In this document: positions 37,188 to 46,608 of the stretch, piece after piece
Position numbering within the stretch: the stretch's first letter is position 1
Layout of the letters: each line of letters begins with the position of its first letter
Source: Sphingobacterium alkalisoli
Lineage (GTDB): Bacteria; Bacteroidota; Bacteroidia; Sphingobacteriales; Sphingobacteriaceae
Length of the DNA: 64,000 nucleotides
Assembly: GCF_005049105.1 (NCBI RefSeq)
Contig: NZ_SUKA01000007.1
Coordinates: 212,144 to 276,143 of the forward strand
Direction of reading: 5' to 3'
Notes under the pieces: generated by a model
Database searches by the model: none
What the model was told of the DNA's origin: nothing
What the model saw: the letters and a program-made list of their open reading frames with translations, nothing else
Translations under genes and position numbers: made by a program

Positions 37188-40100
37188 TTAGAAGTCGACT
37201 TTAATGTTGAATCCAATGTAGCGTTGCGACGGATCACTGAAATTATCCATTCCACCATCCGGATCCGAATACTTGAAATCCTTTGCCCATAAAAATAAGT
37301 TTTGACCGATAGCCGACACGGAAGCCCCCCTTGCACCGACAAACTTACTCATCGACTGTGGAATACGGTAAGTCACCGAAACTTCACGCAGCTTTAAAAA
37401 TGTGGTGCTATAGGTATCCATAGGCGATGGCGCACCACCCCAGGCTGTACCTTTATGGATTCGCTTCACATAGTTTTCGTACGTTACCGGCACATCATTA
37501 GGTGCATATTGTCGGGTATCCGATGTAATATTGCCATAAACATCATAAGCAACGTTACCTGAGATCACTTTTACCCCATCACCCACATAGTTAGCCGTTC
37601 CGGTTGTTACATCCAGATACCGCGTATCATTCACAGAATTAGGGTGATTACCAGACTGCCACATATACATCTCCGTGGTTGTCTGCGCCAGTCCGCCAAT
37701 ACGACCATCCACTGATAGCGCCAGCGAAAAGTCCTTATACCGAACCGAAGATGCTAATCCCCATATTTGCCCCGGGTCCGAATACCCAAATACCGATTGG
37801 TAGGGTGAGTACACCGGAAGACCGCTCTCATAAATAACATTTCCGCCGGCATCTTTCAAAAAGTCGTTAAGTACATAGGCGTCCACGCGTTTTCCTACCT
37901 GTACCCAAGGACGGTCTACCGAAAACTCCTCATCCAGTTGCGTATAATAGCGCGCATATTGTGACCAGTTGGCCGTGATGTCCCATTGCCAATCTGTTGT
38001 CTTGATGGCGGTCACATTTGCTGTCAGTTCCACACCACGGCGTGTAATTTCTTCGTTGGTATTGATATAGTTTCCATTAAACCCAGAAGCGTTGCTTACA
38101 TTGGTTGCACGTAAAAAATCAAACATACGTTTTGAGTAATATGTAAAATCAAGCGAAAGGATATTTTTAAACAAACGTGCAGCGGTACCTACCTCCCATG
38201 TTTCGGAAGACTCTGGCCGCACCATCGTGCCTCGTATTGTTTCTGGAAATGAAGCTGAATTAAGACTACCCCAAGCATTTGTCGTTATATTATAAGCCGA
38301 ATTGATATCATAGATATTTGCTGGCGTCTTCGAGGAAGTCCATGACCCGCGAAATTTCCAAAACGACATCCAATCTGATTTCGGAATCACTTCCGACGCT
38401 AGAAAACTACCCGATAACGACGGATACAAGTAGGATCTTGTTGAAGAAGGTAAGGTCGAGCTCCAGTCATTCCGTAAAGTCCCCTCTACAAAGGCCATGT
38501 TACGCCAAGAAGCAGACAATTTTCCAAATACACTATTCACCTGCCGTTTATATGCCTGTGTATTCACCAATGCATTGGTTACAGAAGCCTTCAAAGAGTA
38601 GAATCCCGGAACCGACAAACCACCCTGCGTGCGTGCTTCGATTCCTTCATCCTCCGTATAGTAGATTGTACCTCCTACAAGACCATCCAATTCGAAATCA
38701 CCAAAGCGCTTGTTGGCATTCAACATAACGTCCGAATTCAAGCTGTATCCATTTCCTATTCCTTCATTATACGAACCTTTCAGTGATTCGCCCCAAATCT
38801 CTGTACCGTTTACAATTACTTTCGCTACCCCGGCCCCGGTCAATGACCCCCTTGATATGCGGATTACCTGTTTATTATTATAAGTATCAAAACCCGTTCT
38901 TAGCATGGCATTCAACCATGGCGTCACTTGGTAACTAGCCGATACGAATCCATTAAAAACATTGCGGTCGATGGCGTGTACACGTTCAAATCGATCAAAG
39001 TACGGATTGTTGTTCGTACCGGTATAGCTATTATTCTGCGACTCATTCGGAACCAGCCAATAATCTTTGTAGTTCCTTACGTCAAAATCTGGCGCAGACC
39101 ATACCAACAAGCTATACATGGGATCGTAGCCCGTATAACCACTAAAACCCTTATTCGGTGACGATTGTCTGTTGATCGATACCGAAGAAGACAACTTAAA
39201 CCTATCCAAATTAATATCTCCCGCCAATGTATAGGTGTATTTGTCAAACCTCGAATTCGGATACTGTCCTTTGTTATTCATCCAGTTTACAGAAGAGCGC
39301 ACATTTCCCAATTCGCCTTGTTGCGTAACACTAACATGATTATTTGTAATATATCCCTGCTCAAGAAAATTCTTAAAATTATCTTTTCCTATCGGCAAGT
39401 AAGGCATGGCTTTATACTCCTTACCGATTGGATCCCACTGCACGACTTCCTGACCCTCCATAGGTACGCCCCAAGAGCCCGTACCTGTATATCTGTTGGT
39501 TGCAGCATCAATTTGTCTACCGTAGACCGACTGCATTTCCGGAATGGCCAGGTAGCCAGAAGTGAACATGGTACTGCTGTTCAGTTCCACACGAAGCCCT
39601 TTTGCCGCACTACCTTTTTTAGTCGTCACTACAATTGCACCGCTCGCACCACGGTAACCATACAAAGCAGAAGCAGTAGGCCCCTTAAGCACATCTATGG
39701 TTTCGATATCATCAGCGGGAATATCACGTAGGGTCATATTTCCGTAAGGTACACCGTCAATCACCAACAAAGGACTTTCTCCGCGTAACTGTATAGCTGG
39801 CTCCTCAGTAAATTCCGTACTGTTTCGTATCATCAAGCCCGACACTTTGCCCGTTAAGGACGTAGCAACATCCACCCCTTTAACCGTTTGCAGCGTCGCC
39901 CCTTCCACTTTTTGAACTGCATAGCCAAGCGCCTTTTCTTCCCGTTTAATACCCAAAGCCGTTACCACCATCTCTTCCAATAGTTGTGCTTTTTCGTCTA
40001 GTATCACATCGAGGATCTGCCCTCTGCCTATTGCTTTTTCTATGGGTTCAAATCCAAGGTAGGAAAACACCAACACCTGGCCTTCCTCCACATCGATACT

Positions 40101-40583
40101 ATATTGTCCCGAACCGTTGGTTTCTACGGAACCCGATTTACCCTTCACTGCGACCGTTACATTTGGAAGCGGATTGCTATTTCGGTCCGTTACCTTACCG
40201 CTTAGCCTTCGTTGCTGTTGCGGCGGGCGTGCAGTTTTATCCGTACGCAGTGTAATCACCTGCCCATCTATTTTATAGACTACTGTGTAGTGATCCTCTA
40301 TTTCCTTAAGTAATTTCTTTACAGATTTTGTACCCGCTGGAATTGGCTTAGAAGCCTTAAGTGCCAACACGTCTGCATTGTATAGGAGCGAAAAATCAGT
40401 CTGATTTTCTAAAATCAAGATAAGCTCCTGAAGCAGATAATTGTTTTTTGACAGTGTTACCTGTGTATTTTCGATATTTTGCCCACCAAACGCGCTAGCG
40501 AAGTTCAGTTGTGCAGCATATATCATAAAAAAGAATACGAAAATTTTCCTTTTACCGGCAAGCTTTTGTATTGCAAGATGCAT
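37188..40583 (-). CDS. SusC/RagA-family TonB-dependent transporter with STN domain
   Basis: A 1131-residue transporter with a long signal region (about 1-32), STN domain about 40-115, carboxypeptidase-regulatory-like domain about 124-200 (R-L-S-G-K-V-T-D-R-N-S-N-P-L), plug about 205-325 (L-G-I-K-R-E-E-K-A-L-G-Y, V-I-D-G-V-P-Y and I-D-V-L-K-G-P-T-A-S-A-L-Y-G) and a barrel ending F-N-I-K-V-D-F. The plug features are of the L-G-I-x-R common type, unlike the TlpA-linked SusCs. The FecR gene lies 102 bp upstream, with a hairpin between. Confidence 0.94.
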   Translation of the reverse strand: MHLAIQKLAGKRKIFVFFFMIYAAQLNFASAFGGQNIENTQVTLSKNNYLLQELILILENQTDFSLLYNADVLALKASKPIPAGTKSVKKLLKEIEDHYTVVYKIDGQVITLRTDKTARPPQQQRRLSGKVTDRNSNPLPNVTVAVKGKSGSVETNGSGQYSIDVEEGQVLVFSYLGFEPIEKAIGRGQILDVILDEKAQLLEEMVVTALGIKREEKALGYAVQKVEGATLQTVKGVDVATSLTGKVSGLMIRNSTEFTEEPAIQLRGESPLLVIDGVPYGNMTLRDIPADDIETIDVLKGPTASALYGYRGASGAIVVTTKKGSAAKGLRVELNSSTMFTSGYLAIPEMQSVYGRQIDAATNRYTGTGSWGVPMEGQEVVQWDPIGKEYKAMPYLPIGKDNFKNFLEQGYITNNHVSVTQQGELGNVRSSVNWMNNKGQYPNSRFDKYTYTLAGDINLDRFKLSSSVSINRQSSPNKGFSGYTGYDPMYSLLVWSAPDFDVRNYKDYWLVPNESQNNSYTGTNNNPYFDRFERVHAIDRNVFNGFVSASYQVTPWLNAMLRTGFDTYNNKQVIRISRGSLTGAGVAKVIVNGTEIWGESLKGSYNEGIGNGYSLNSDVMLNANKRFGDFELDGLVGGTIYYTEDEGIEARTQGGLSVPGFYSLKASVTNALVNTQAYKRQVNSVFGKLSASWRNMAFVEGTLRNDWSSTLPSSTRSYLYPSLSGSFLASEVIPKSDWMSFWKFRGSWTSSKTPANIYDINSAYNITTNAWGSLNSASFPETIRGTMVRPESSETWEVGTAARLFKNILSLDFTYYSKRMFDFLRATNVSNASGFNGNYINTNEEITRRGVELTANVTAIKTTDWQWDITANWSQYARYYTQLDEEFSVDRPWVQVGKRVDAYVLNDFLKDAGGNVIYESGLPVYSPYQSVFGYSDPGQIWGLASSVRYKDFSLALSVDGRIGGLAQTTTEMYMWQSGNHPNSVNDTRYLDVTTGTANYVGDGVKVISGNVAYDVYGNITSDTRQYAPNDVPVTYENYVKRIHKGTAWGGAPSPMDTYSTTFLKLREVSVTYRIPQSMSKFVGARGASVSAIGQNLFLWAKDFKYSDPDGGMDNFSDPSQRYIGFNIKVDF

Positions 40584-40627
40584 AAAATTGTTAATTTTGT
40601 TTTGAATTGATAATTATTATTAGTTTG

Positions 40628-40664
40628 AACCCGATAATTGGTGGCCGCCATGTTCGGGTTTTTC
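40628..40664. terminator. Hairpin with T-run between FecR and SusC genes
   Basis: AACCCGA (40628-40634) pairs with TCGGGTT (40654-40660) around a 19-base loop with its own GC-rich symmetry, and TTTTT follows on the plus strand. The T-run is on the strand opposite to the genes, so in the gene direction it is at best an attenuating structure. Confidence 0.35.
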
Positions 40665-40685
40665 TTTTCGTGAGCAGTTTTTATT

Positions 40686-41633
40686 TTACATAGGCGTTTG
40701 TTTTTGACAAGGTTTTAAGGAGATCGTTACATTACCCATTGTATCAATGGCGTAATCCATATCGTTAATAAATTGAATACTTTTTAATATATCGGTTATG
40801 TTATCGCCAGTAAAACGACCGCTAATAGTGTCGCAGCTATACAACGGAGAATTCACTATCATGTTCACCTTAAACCGTCTTTCCAGCGTTTCTATCACTT
40901 CTCCTATCGGGGTGCGGTCAAAAAACACTTTCCCATCTATCCAAGCGATATAGTCTTCAGGACGATCTACATGTTCTAAAACCGGTGAAGATTTTTCTCT
41001 ATCCAGCACTACACGTTGACTCCTTGTCAAGACATTCGTGCTAGACGATTTTTTATCGGTTACCTTGACCTTTCCGGAGAGTACGGTCACCGCTGGCAGT
41101 GTGCCTTCGTAATTGTTAATGATAAATGTTGTACCCAACACTTCTGTGGTAAAATCGTCCGAAGAAATTACAAAAGGATGCTCTTCATCTCTGGATACTT
41201 CAAAATAGGCCTCTCCCTCCAGTTCGACATCGCGCGCATCACTTCCAAAATCCGCGGTATAGGTTAGGCGACTTGCCGCGTTTAAAATCACAAGCGACGA
41301 GTCTGGCAATATCACCCGCTTGCGTTCACCCGCATCAGTTGAAATGACAATACGTGTAGCTGATACCGGTTTGATGCTATATTGAAACACCGCAGCTGTC
41401 GCAGCAACAAACAAGATGACGGCAGCTGCTAGTTCATAGTACCTCCGTCTTCGTCGAGCTAACGCCTCTTGGATACGCGTATAAATCCGGTCACCCGTTT
41501 CCGCAGCAGCTTCATCGACCGTGTTATTCCGGTTCTGAAGTTTCTCCAAGTAGGTATCTACGATCTTGACTTCCCTTTTAGAAGCTTTACCCTGGCTGTA
41601 TCGTTTGAAAAGTTCTTTATATTTTATAGACAT
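40686..41633 (-). CDS. FecR-family anti-sigma factor
   Basis: A 315-residue anti-sigma factor from the ATG at 41633; a GTG at 41693 would add 20 residues with no family resemblance. N-terminus M-S-I-K-Y-K-E-L-F-K-R-Y-S-Q-G-K, transmembrane helix about 66-84, FecR domain about 90-205 (V-I-L-P-D-S-S-L-V-I-L-N-A-A-S-R-L), and a C-terminal DUF4974-type domain about 235-310. It lies between the sigma factor and the STN-containing SusC. Confidence 0.92.
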   Translation of the reverse strand: MSIKYKELFKRYSQGKASKREVKIVDTYLEKLQNRNNTVDEAAAETGDRIYTRIQEALARRRRRYYELAAAVILFVAATAAVFQYSIKPVSATRIVISTDAGERKRVILPDSSLVILNAASRLTYTADFGSDARDVELEGEAYFEVSRDEEHPFVISSDDFTTEVLGTTFIINNYEGTLPAVTVLSGKVKVTDKKSSSTNVLTRSQRVVLDREKSSPVLEHVDRPEDYIAWIDGKVFFDRTPIGEVIETLERRFKVNMIVNSPLYSCDTISGRFTGDNITDILKSIQFINDMDYAIDTMGNVTISLKPCQKQTPM

Positions 41634-41807
41634 TGATCTGAATGCATGATGTACTGTTCGTTTATTAGTAAGTACAGCAAATTTGAAAAGCACCTATGCG
41701 AAACCAGAAAGGTTACAATTACTTCATATTAACTTAATATATGAAAACGAGAAAGAATCGCGAAAAAAAACAAGTAGAACGCTTATAATAAGAATGTTAA
41801 CACGGTG

Positions 41808-42362
41808 TCAAAAACAGTAAAACGTAATTAATGCCAACAGATGGAGATCGTATATATTTTCGCTTCTAAGCAGCTTGAGTGCTTTGTTGATGTGGTTTTC
41901 GACCGTGCTTACCGATATCCTTCTTAGGTTAGCGATATCCTGTACACTCATGTGTTCGTAAAAGCGCAGCTTAAATACATCAAAGCATTTTTCGGGTAAT
42001 ATCTCCTGTGCCTTTTTTTGTACTTCAACCAGTAGCTGCTCTTGAGGAATTTGCTGTTCTTCCGTCTCATCCACCATCTGTATTGCCTCTTCGAGTAAAG
42101 CGGTCTCCATGGGCATCATTTTTTTCTTCCTCAATCGGCTAGCACATTGATTACGTACCGCCTGAAAAAGATAGGCCTGATAACTACCTATCTCGAGCTT
42201 CCGCATCCGTATCCATAGATCCACAAAAATTTCCTGCACAATATCCTCTGCAGTCTCTTTATCCCCGACAATACGATAGGCAAAAAGGAACAGTGCCTTC
42301 CAATGTTCCTTGTACACATGATCAAATACGGACTTTTTGTTGAGCAAATGAACTGGCGTCAT
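41808..42362 (-). CDS. ECF RNA polymerase sigma factor
   Basis: A 184-residue ECF sigma factor. Region 2 (about 10-80) has F-A-Y-R-I-V-G-D-K-E-T-A-E-D-I-V-Q-E-I-F. Region 4 (about 118-175) has F-K-L-R-F-Y-E-H-M-S-V-Q-D-I-A and a helix-turn-helix in I-S-V-S-T-V-E-N-H. It heads the third FecR-SusC-SusD set. A -7 element lies 26 bp upstream. Confidence 0.92.
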   Translation of the reverse strand: MTPVHLLNKKSVFDHVYKEHWKALFLFAYRIVGDKETAEDIVQEIFVDLWIRMRKLEIGSYQAYLFQAVRNQCASRLRKKKMMPMETALLEEAIQMVDETEEQQIPQEQLLVEVQKKAQEILPEKCFDVFKLRFYEHMSVQDIANLRRISVSTVENHINKALKLLRSENIYDLHLLALITFYCF

Positions 42363-42387
42363 GGATATGGTATTCTAATAATTGCCG

Positions 42388-42395
42388 CAAATCTA
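42388..42395 (-). promoter_or_regulatory. Candidate -7 promoter element (TAGATTTG) of the sigma gene
   Basis: An exact TAnnTTTG match on the minus strand upstream of the sigma start at 42362. A TTTTG that could act as -33 lies about 24 bp further upstream, slightly wider than usual. Confidence 0.4.
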
Positions 42396-42515
42396 CAACA
42401 GTAATTACGCTTATCACCCAAAAAGCATATTATCTTAAGGTTAAATTTTCCGGAAGCAGATGAATAATAGAAAAATTTGATTTTATAGGCAAACTTATCC
42501 CATTTTTGGCTATTA

Positions 42516-42543
42516 TTGCAAAAGGATCTAGCGTATATGTTTA
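42516..42543 (+). promoter_or_regulatory. Candidate promoter of the symporter operon
   Basis: TTG at 42516-42518 and TATGTTTA at 42536-42543 are separated by 17 bp and lie about 45 bp before the DUF485 start. The -7 differs from TAnnTTTG at its last base. Confidence 0.35.
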
Positions 42544-42588
42544 ACATGCTGACGATTCCAATTTGTAAACCTTTCCAAAAATTTTGTT

Positions 42589-42885
42589 ATGCACATTAAT
42601 AACACACACGAAGAAAAAGAAAGCCTCACCAAACGAAAGTCTACCTTGGGTATACGTTTATTTTTTATTTATCTTTTATCTTATGCAGGTTTTGTCGCTA
42701 TAGGCGTATTCCAGTACGAGCTGTTATCTATTCCGGTACTCGGCGGGCTTAATTTAGCCTTGGCATACGGGATCGGATTAATTCTATTTGCCGTCGTGCT
42801 CGGAATAGTATATAACTACTACTGCAGTAGATACGAAGATGAAGCTGATCAGACGGAAGAAACTCAAAAGGGAGGAACGGCATGA
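42589..42885 (+). CDS. DUF485-type small membrane protein, symporter partner
   Basis: A 98-residue protein with two membrane helices (about 22-42 and 55-80) and an acidic C-terminus. DUF485 (YjcH-like) proteins are encoded just before acetate/pyruvate-type sodium:solute symporters. Here the stop overlaps the start of the symporter gene by four bases (ATGA), showing translational coupling. It is probably an accessory subunit. Confidence 0.8.
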   Translation: MHINNTHEEKESLTKRKSTLGIRLFFIYLLSYAGFVAIGVFQYELLSIPVLGGLNLALAYGIGLILFAVVLGIVYNYYCSRYEDEADQTEETQKGGTA

Positions 42886-44804
42886 TATACGATATTTCTT
42901 ACACGGCATTATTCTTTTTCTTTGTTTTTGTCGGCTTAGTTATTGGCCTTTCTTTTTATTTTGGACGTAAGACCAGCTCATCCTCTTCCTATTACGCAGC
43001 AGGCGGAAATATACATTGGGCCGTAAATGGAATCGCCTTTGCAGGCGACTATCTATCGGCAGCATCTTTTCTCGGTATATGTGGCATGATTGCCGTATCC
43101 GGCTTTGACGGTTTTCTGTATGCGATTGGTTTTTTGGCAGGTTGGATCGTCGCCTTGTTCCTTATTGCCGAGCCCTTCAAGCGCTTGGGAAAATTCACCT
43201 TTACCGACGCACTGAACGCAAAATTTAATTCAAGGGCGATAACTTTATCGGCATCGGTCAGCACATTGATCGTATCCGTATTCTATCTTATTCCCCAAAT
43301 GGTGGGCGCCGGAGATTTGGTCATGCCACTCCTAGGCTTGCCACATTGGGCTGGTGTGATACTTGTCGGGACTATCGTTATTATCATCGTTGCCAGTGCA
43401 GGCATGGCCTCAACAACCTACGTCCAGTTTTTGAAAGGCGGGTTGCTGATTATTCTCTCTGTTGTGCTCACTGTTTACATCTTAAAAAATGGATTGACGC
43501 TAACTCCCGATTCCAAGGGAGAAAAATACCATAGCTTTATGGAATTAACACCTCAGGTGGCAGATGGAAAGGTGACGGATGTAGCAGGCTGGGAAATTAT
43601 TGGCCAGCAGGTCGTTGGCAAAAAAACATTTGTAAAACTAGCCCAAGATGGGGTTGACAGATGGTTTGATTTCACACAGGCAAACAATAAACCGATACTC
43701 AAAGAAACCCTGACCGTGACGCAAACCGCTGACGGAAACCAACTGTACAATGGAGAAGCGAGGGAGAAACGCCGTTTTTATCAAGTCGGCCATATGAGCA
43801 AGATTCTGGTTAATGGAGAAGAGGTGGATAAAACGGGACCGCTCGGCCCGTTCGAATTTCTATCTACGCTACAAGAAAGTGAAATCGTGCGGTTCCTTCA
43901 GGTGAAGTTTACAGACGGGCCCGATCAAGTATCGCTTTATTATCCGCAAGTCACTGCCGGCGAAACATTTATGCTTCCCGGACTCAAATACAAAATCGGT
44001 CGCGACTCAAATCTGTGGAGTAAATTGGATTTCATTTCGTTGATGTTAGCGCTGTTTTTAGGTACCGCTGCCCTGCCGCACATCTTGATTCGTTACTACA
44101 CCGTGAAAACACCGCGTGATGCACGTAAGTCTACTATCCTAGCTATTGCAGCTATAGGTGGTTTTTACATTCTAACGCTGTTTATGGGACTGGGGGCTGC
44201 CGTAAATGGTGTTTTAGATGTGGAATCGAGTAACATGGCTGCTCCACTATTGGCACGCGCATTCGGTGCAGCGTTATTTTCTATTATATCCGCTGTCGCT
44301 TTCGCAACCGTACTTGGTACCGTAGCCGGTTTGATTGTAGCATCCTCTGGGGCAATAGCACATGACTTTATTGATGTCTATCTCAAAAAAAATCTGAGCG
44401 ATCACAAAAAAGTGAAAGCTGGAAAGATTGCAGCTTTCGCTGTCGGCATTTTCGCTATTCTTTTGGGAATGGCTTTCAAAGGAATAAATGTTTCTTTCTT
44501 GGTTGGTTGGGCGTTTGCTATTGCCGCATCGGCAAATTTACCGGCCATCTTGTTCTTACTTTTTTGGAAAAGAACTTCGGAGACCGGAATAGCAGCCTCG
44601 ATCATCGTCGGAATAGTGGCCTCTTTAACGATTATTCTAACCTCTCCTACTATGTGGGGTCGATACGGATTAGATCCTGCAAATGCGATACATCAACTTG
44701 AAAATCCAGCTTTGATTTCGTTTCCTCTTGCTGTTCTTACGGTTTATCTGGTTTCTATATTATATCCCAAACGGCAAAAAGACGCCACTCTTGTAACAAG
44801 TTAA
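42882..44804 (+). CDS. Sodium:solute symporter family protein (ActP-like) with large soluble insertion
   Basis: A 640-residue transporter of the SSS family, related to cation/acetate symporter ActP. Family segments include Y-Y-A-A-G-G-N-I-H-W (38-47), A-G-D-Y-L-S-A-A-S-F-L-G (54-65) and A-S-A-G-M-A-S-T-T-Y-V-Q (171-182), then A-L-P-H-I-L-I-R-Y-Y-T-V after the insertion. ActP-like proteins are about 550 residues. The excess is a hydrophilic stretch of about 180 residues (203-380) placed between membrane helices. The DUF485 partner gene supports a monocarboxylate substrate (inference). A terminator follows. Confidence 0.85.
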   Translation: MIYDISYTALFFFFVFVGLVIGLSFYFGRKTSSSSSYYAAGGNIHWAVNGIAFAGDYLSAASFLGICGMIAVSGFDGFLYAIGFLAGWIVALFLIAEPFKRLGKFTFTDALNAKFNSRAITLSASVSTLIVSVFYLIPQMVGAGDLVMPLLGLPHWAGVILVGTIVIIIVASAGMASTTYVQFLKGGLLIILSVVLTVYILKNGLTLTPDSKGEKYHSFMELTPQVADGKVTDVAGWEIIGQQVVGKKTFVKLAQDGVDRWFDFTQANNKPILKETLTVTQTADGNQLYNGEAREKRRFYQVGHMSKILVNGEEVDKTGPLGPFEFLSTLQESEIVRFLQVKFTDGPDQVSLYYPQVTAGETFMLPGLKYKIGRDSNLWSKLDFISLMLALFLGTAALPHILIRYYTVKTPRDARKSTILAIAAIGGFYILTLFMGLGAAVNGVLDVESSNMAAPLLARAFGAALFSIISAVAFATVLGTVAGLIVASSGAIAHDFIDVYLKKNLSDHKKVKAGKIAAFAVGIFAILLGMAFKGINVSFLVGWAFAIAASANLPAILFLLFWKRTSETGIAASIIVGIVASLTIILTSPTMWGRYGLDPANAIHQLENPALISFPLAVLTVYLVSILYPKRQKDATLVTS

Positions 44805-44824
44805 TAGCAGGCGTAACGTCGAAC

Positions 44825-44856
44825 AAAACCTATCGCTATTGAGGCGATAGGTTTTT
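44825..44856. terminator. Bidirectional intrinsic terminator
   Basis: AAAACCTATCGC (44825-44836) pairs perfectly with GCGATAGGTTTT (44844-44855) around a 7-base loop, with A and T tracts at both ends. It serves the symporter operon and the convergent epimerase-like gene. Confidence 0.88.
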
Positions 44857-45771
44857 ACCCTCCAGCACGTGCTGTATCCCAATTTTATAGGATGTCGGGG
44901 TAAAGCCAAAGGCGTGACAAAATTTTTCACTGTTAAAAAAATAATCCTGCTCGTATTGATATTGCATCTCGATGAGTTCCTTAATCGTCCGATCAAACAA
45001 TCCGGCAAAGCCCAACATCCAGGAAGGTAATAGCAGAAAATCGGCTTTTCCATTTTTTACACCTCCTGCCATTTTGATCAAATCCCTTCCATTGAGTCGC
45101 TCGGCCGACGTTGGGAGATGCCAAACCTGACCGTATGCAGATGGTGTATTACCTAATATAGCGGTCGCTTTTGCCGCATCGGGCGTATAGGTAAACGAAT
45201 GCACCTTATCGACATCCGCCAACCAGTTGGCCTTTTTACCCTTAGCCACATTATTTAACACCAGTGTATTGAGGATACCATTCTTCGATTCAGGACCATA
45301 AAAATCAGCACAACGTGCAATCAAAGCTATCAGCCCCCGGCTTTTCTGTGCGTCGTCGAGCATATTGACCACTTGGGCGCGTACTCTTCCTTTTCGCGTA
45401 GCCGGATTGATGGCGCAATTTTCCGTCATATCCTTTACATCTATTTTAGCATAGCTGTAGACATTATCAAAGAAAACCAATTTTGCATGATACCTTATAC
45501 AGGCATCGATTACGTTTTTCATAATCTGTGGCCATTGTGCCGCCCAGACTCTACTGTCGTATTTCAGACCAACCGTAAGATACACTACCTCGGATCCCGA
45601 CACAGCACGCGCAACTTCCGTCGCATCCAATAAATCTGCAGCCACGAGTTCGTCGCTGTTATTCACCTTCTGCGGTTTGCGTGCCACCAACCGTATTTTG
45701 TCTGTATAATGCGTTAGTTCCTTTGCGAGTAATGTGCTGATATCACCTCCAGCGCCCAATATTGTTTGCAT
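44836..45771 (-). CDS. NAD(P)-binding epimerase/dehydratase-like protein
   Basis: A 311-residue Rossmann-fold protein of the extended SDR / NmrA-like type. The dinucleotide-binding loop is L-G-A-G-G-D-I-S (5-12), a variant of G-x-x-G-x-x-G, followed by V-A-A-D-L-L-D and Y-L-T-V-G-L. The canonical Y-x-x-x-K is not obvious (Y-S-Y-A-K-I is a possible equivalent). Substrate unknown. It may pair with the divergent-reading Crp/Fnr gene 79 bp upstream, which is on the same strand. Confidence 0.8.
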   Translation of the reverse strand: MQTILGAGGDISTLLAKELTHYTDKIRLVARKPQKVNNSDELVAADLLDATEVARAVSGSEVVYLTVGLKYDSRVWAAQWPQIMKNVIDACIRYHAKLVFFDNVYSYAKIDVKDMTENCAINPATRKGRVRAQVVNMLDDAQKSRGLIALIARCADFYGPESKNGILNTLVLNNVAKGKKANWLADVDKVHSFTYTPDAAKATAILGNTPSAYGQVWHLPTSAERLNGRDLIKMAGGVKNGKADFLLLPSWMLGFAGLFDRTIKELIEMQYQYEQDYFFNSEKFCHAFGFTPTSYKIGIQHVLEGKNLSPQ

Positions 45772-45850
45772 CGTTATTCTATTATTTTATGCAACAAATT
45801 TACCACTCGGTAACCTCAAAACACTTGATCTGGGTTAAGAGTTGAAAATT

Positions 45851-46420
45851 TTATGCGATACGTTTTCGGATGCGGCTCAGACTTTCTGGGGCTATGCCCA
45901 AATACTGCGCGATATATCGCTGCGATACACGCTGTAAGATACCTGGCTTAGTCGATAGGAGATCCTCAAACTGCCTTTCGGGAGAAAGCGACAGCATAGA
46001 CTGGATCCGTTTGATATTCTCTGTAGCAATTTGTTCAAGCACTGCCCTAAAAAATGTTGCTATGGCAGGCGACGCCTCAATTGCTTTTACCAGTTCCACG
46101 CACCGTATGACCAAACAAGTCGTAGGCTCTAAAGCTACAATAGTAGACCCCGAACGTGCCTGCCGGGAGAAACTTTCGAGATCTGTCAAAAACGCATTCT
46201 CAAAGGTAAAGTTACAGGTTCTCTCCAGACCATCCTCATTGACGAAATACTGCCGTAGCGCTCCCTCACAAACAAAAAAGGCTTCGTGAGCCACATCTCC
46301 CGATTGTAATAATACCTGGCCACGTTTGTATGTTGTCTCAGTAAAGTAAGACCGAAACTCCGTCGCTTCCGATGCTGTCATCTCCGTGTACTCGCTGATC
46401 GCTTTTAAGAATGGATCCAT
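45851..46420 (-). CDS. Crp/Fnr-family transcriptional regulator
   Basis: A 189-residue protein with an N-terminal cyclic-nucleotide-binding-type beta-roll (about 20-130; R-G-Q-V-L-L-Q-S-G-D-V-A). A long dimer helix and a short C-terminal helix-turn-helix follow (Y-I-A-Q-Y-L-G-I-A-P-E-S-L-S-R-I-R-K). This compact form is common in Bacteroidota. Residues for binding cAMP are not evident. It lies upstream of the epimerase-like gene on the same strand and may regulate it. Confidence 0.88.
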   Translation of the reverse strand: MDPFLKAISEYTEMTASEATEFRSYFTETTYKRGQVLLQSGDVAHEAFFVCEGALRQYFVNEDGLERTCNFTFENAFLTDLESFSRQARSGSTIVALEPTTCLVIRCVELVKAIEASPAIATFFRAVLEQIATENIKRIQSMLSLSPERQFEDLLSTKPGILQRVSQRYIAQYLGIAPESLSRIRKRIA

Positions 46421-46483
46421 GTGTTAAAAATAGGGAAATTTGCATAGAAAAAAGATTAACCGTTGCAGTATTATGATGAGTTG

Positions 46484-46591
46484 TTATTTTCTAAAATATT
46501 TCTTGTCTCGGATCTCCTCCACAAACGCGCGGTAGACCGGTCCCGAGCTTTTTATCAGCTTTACATTTCTTATTTTTGTATGCGTATCCAT
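46484..46591 (-). CDS. Possible 35-residue small protein downstream of the LytTR gene
   Basis: An ATG at 46591 opens a 35-codon frame to a TAA at 46484. The protein is rich in Lys and Arg with a C-terminal helix-like stretch (Y-R-A-F-V-E-E-I-R-D-K-K-Y-F-R-K). The start lies 17 bp after the LytTR stop and an A-G-A-G-G stretch precedes it at about 14 bp, so it could be translated as the second gene of that operon. I do not recognise a family. The unusually coding-like composition in an otherwise empty 188-bp gap is the main argument. Confidence 0.4.
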   Translation of the reverse strand: MDTHTKIRNVKLIKSSGPVYRAFVEEIRDKKYFRK

Positions 46592-46608
46592 TTCACAAAC
46601 TTTACCTC

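Noticed and set aside
44402..44605. Antisense open frames inside the symporter gene
   Set aside because: They are shadows of the real coding frame with no independent support.
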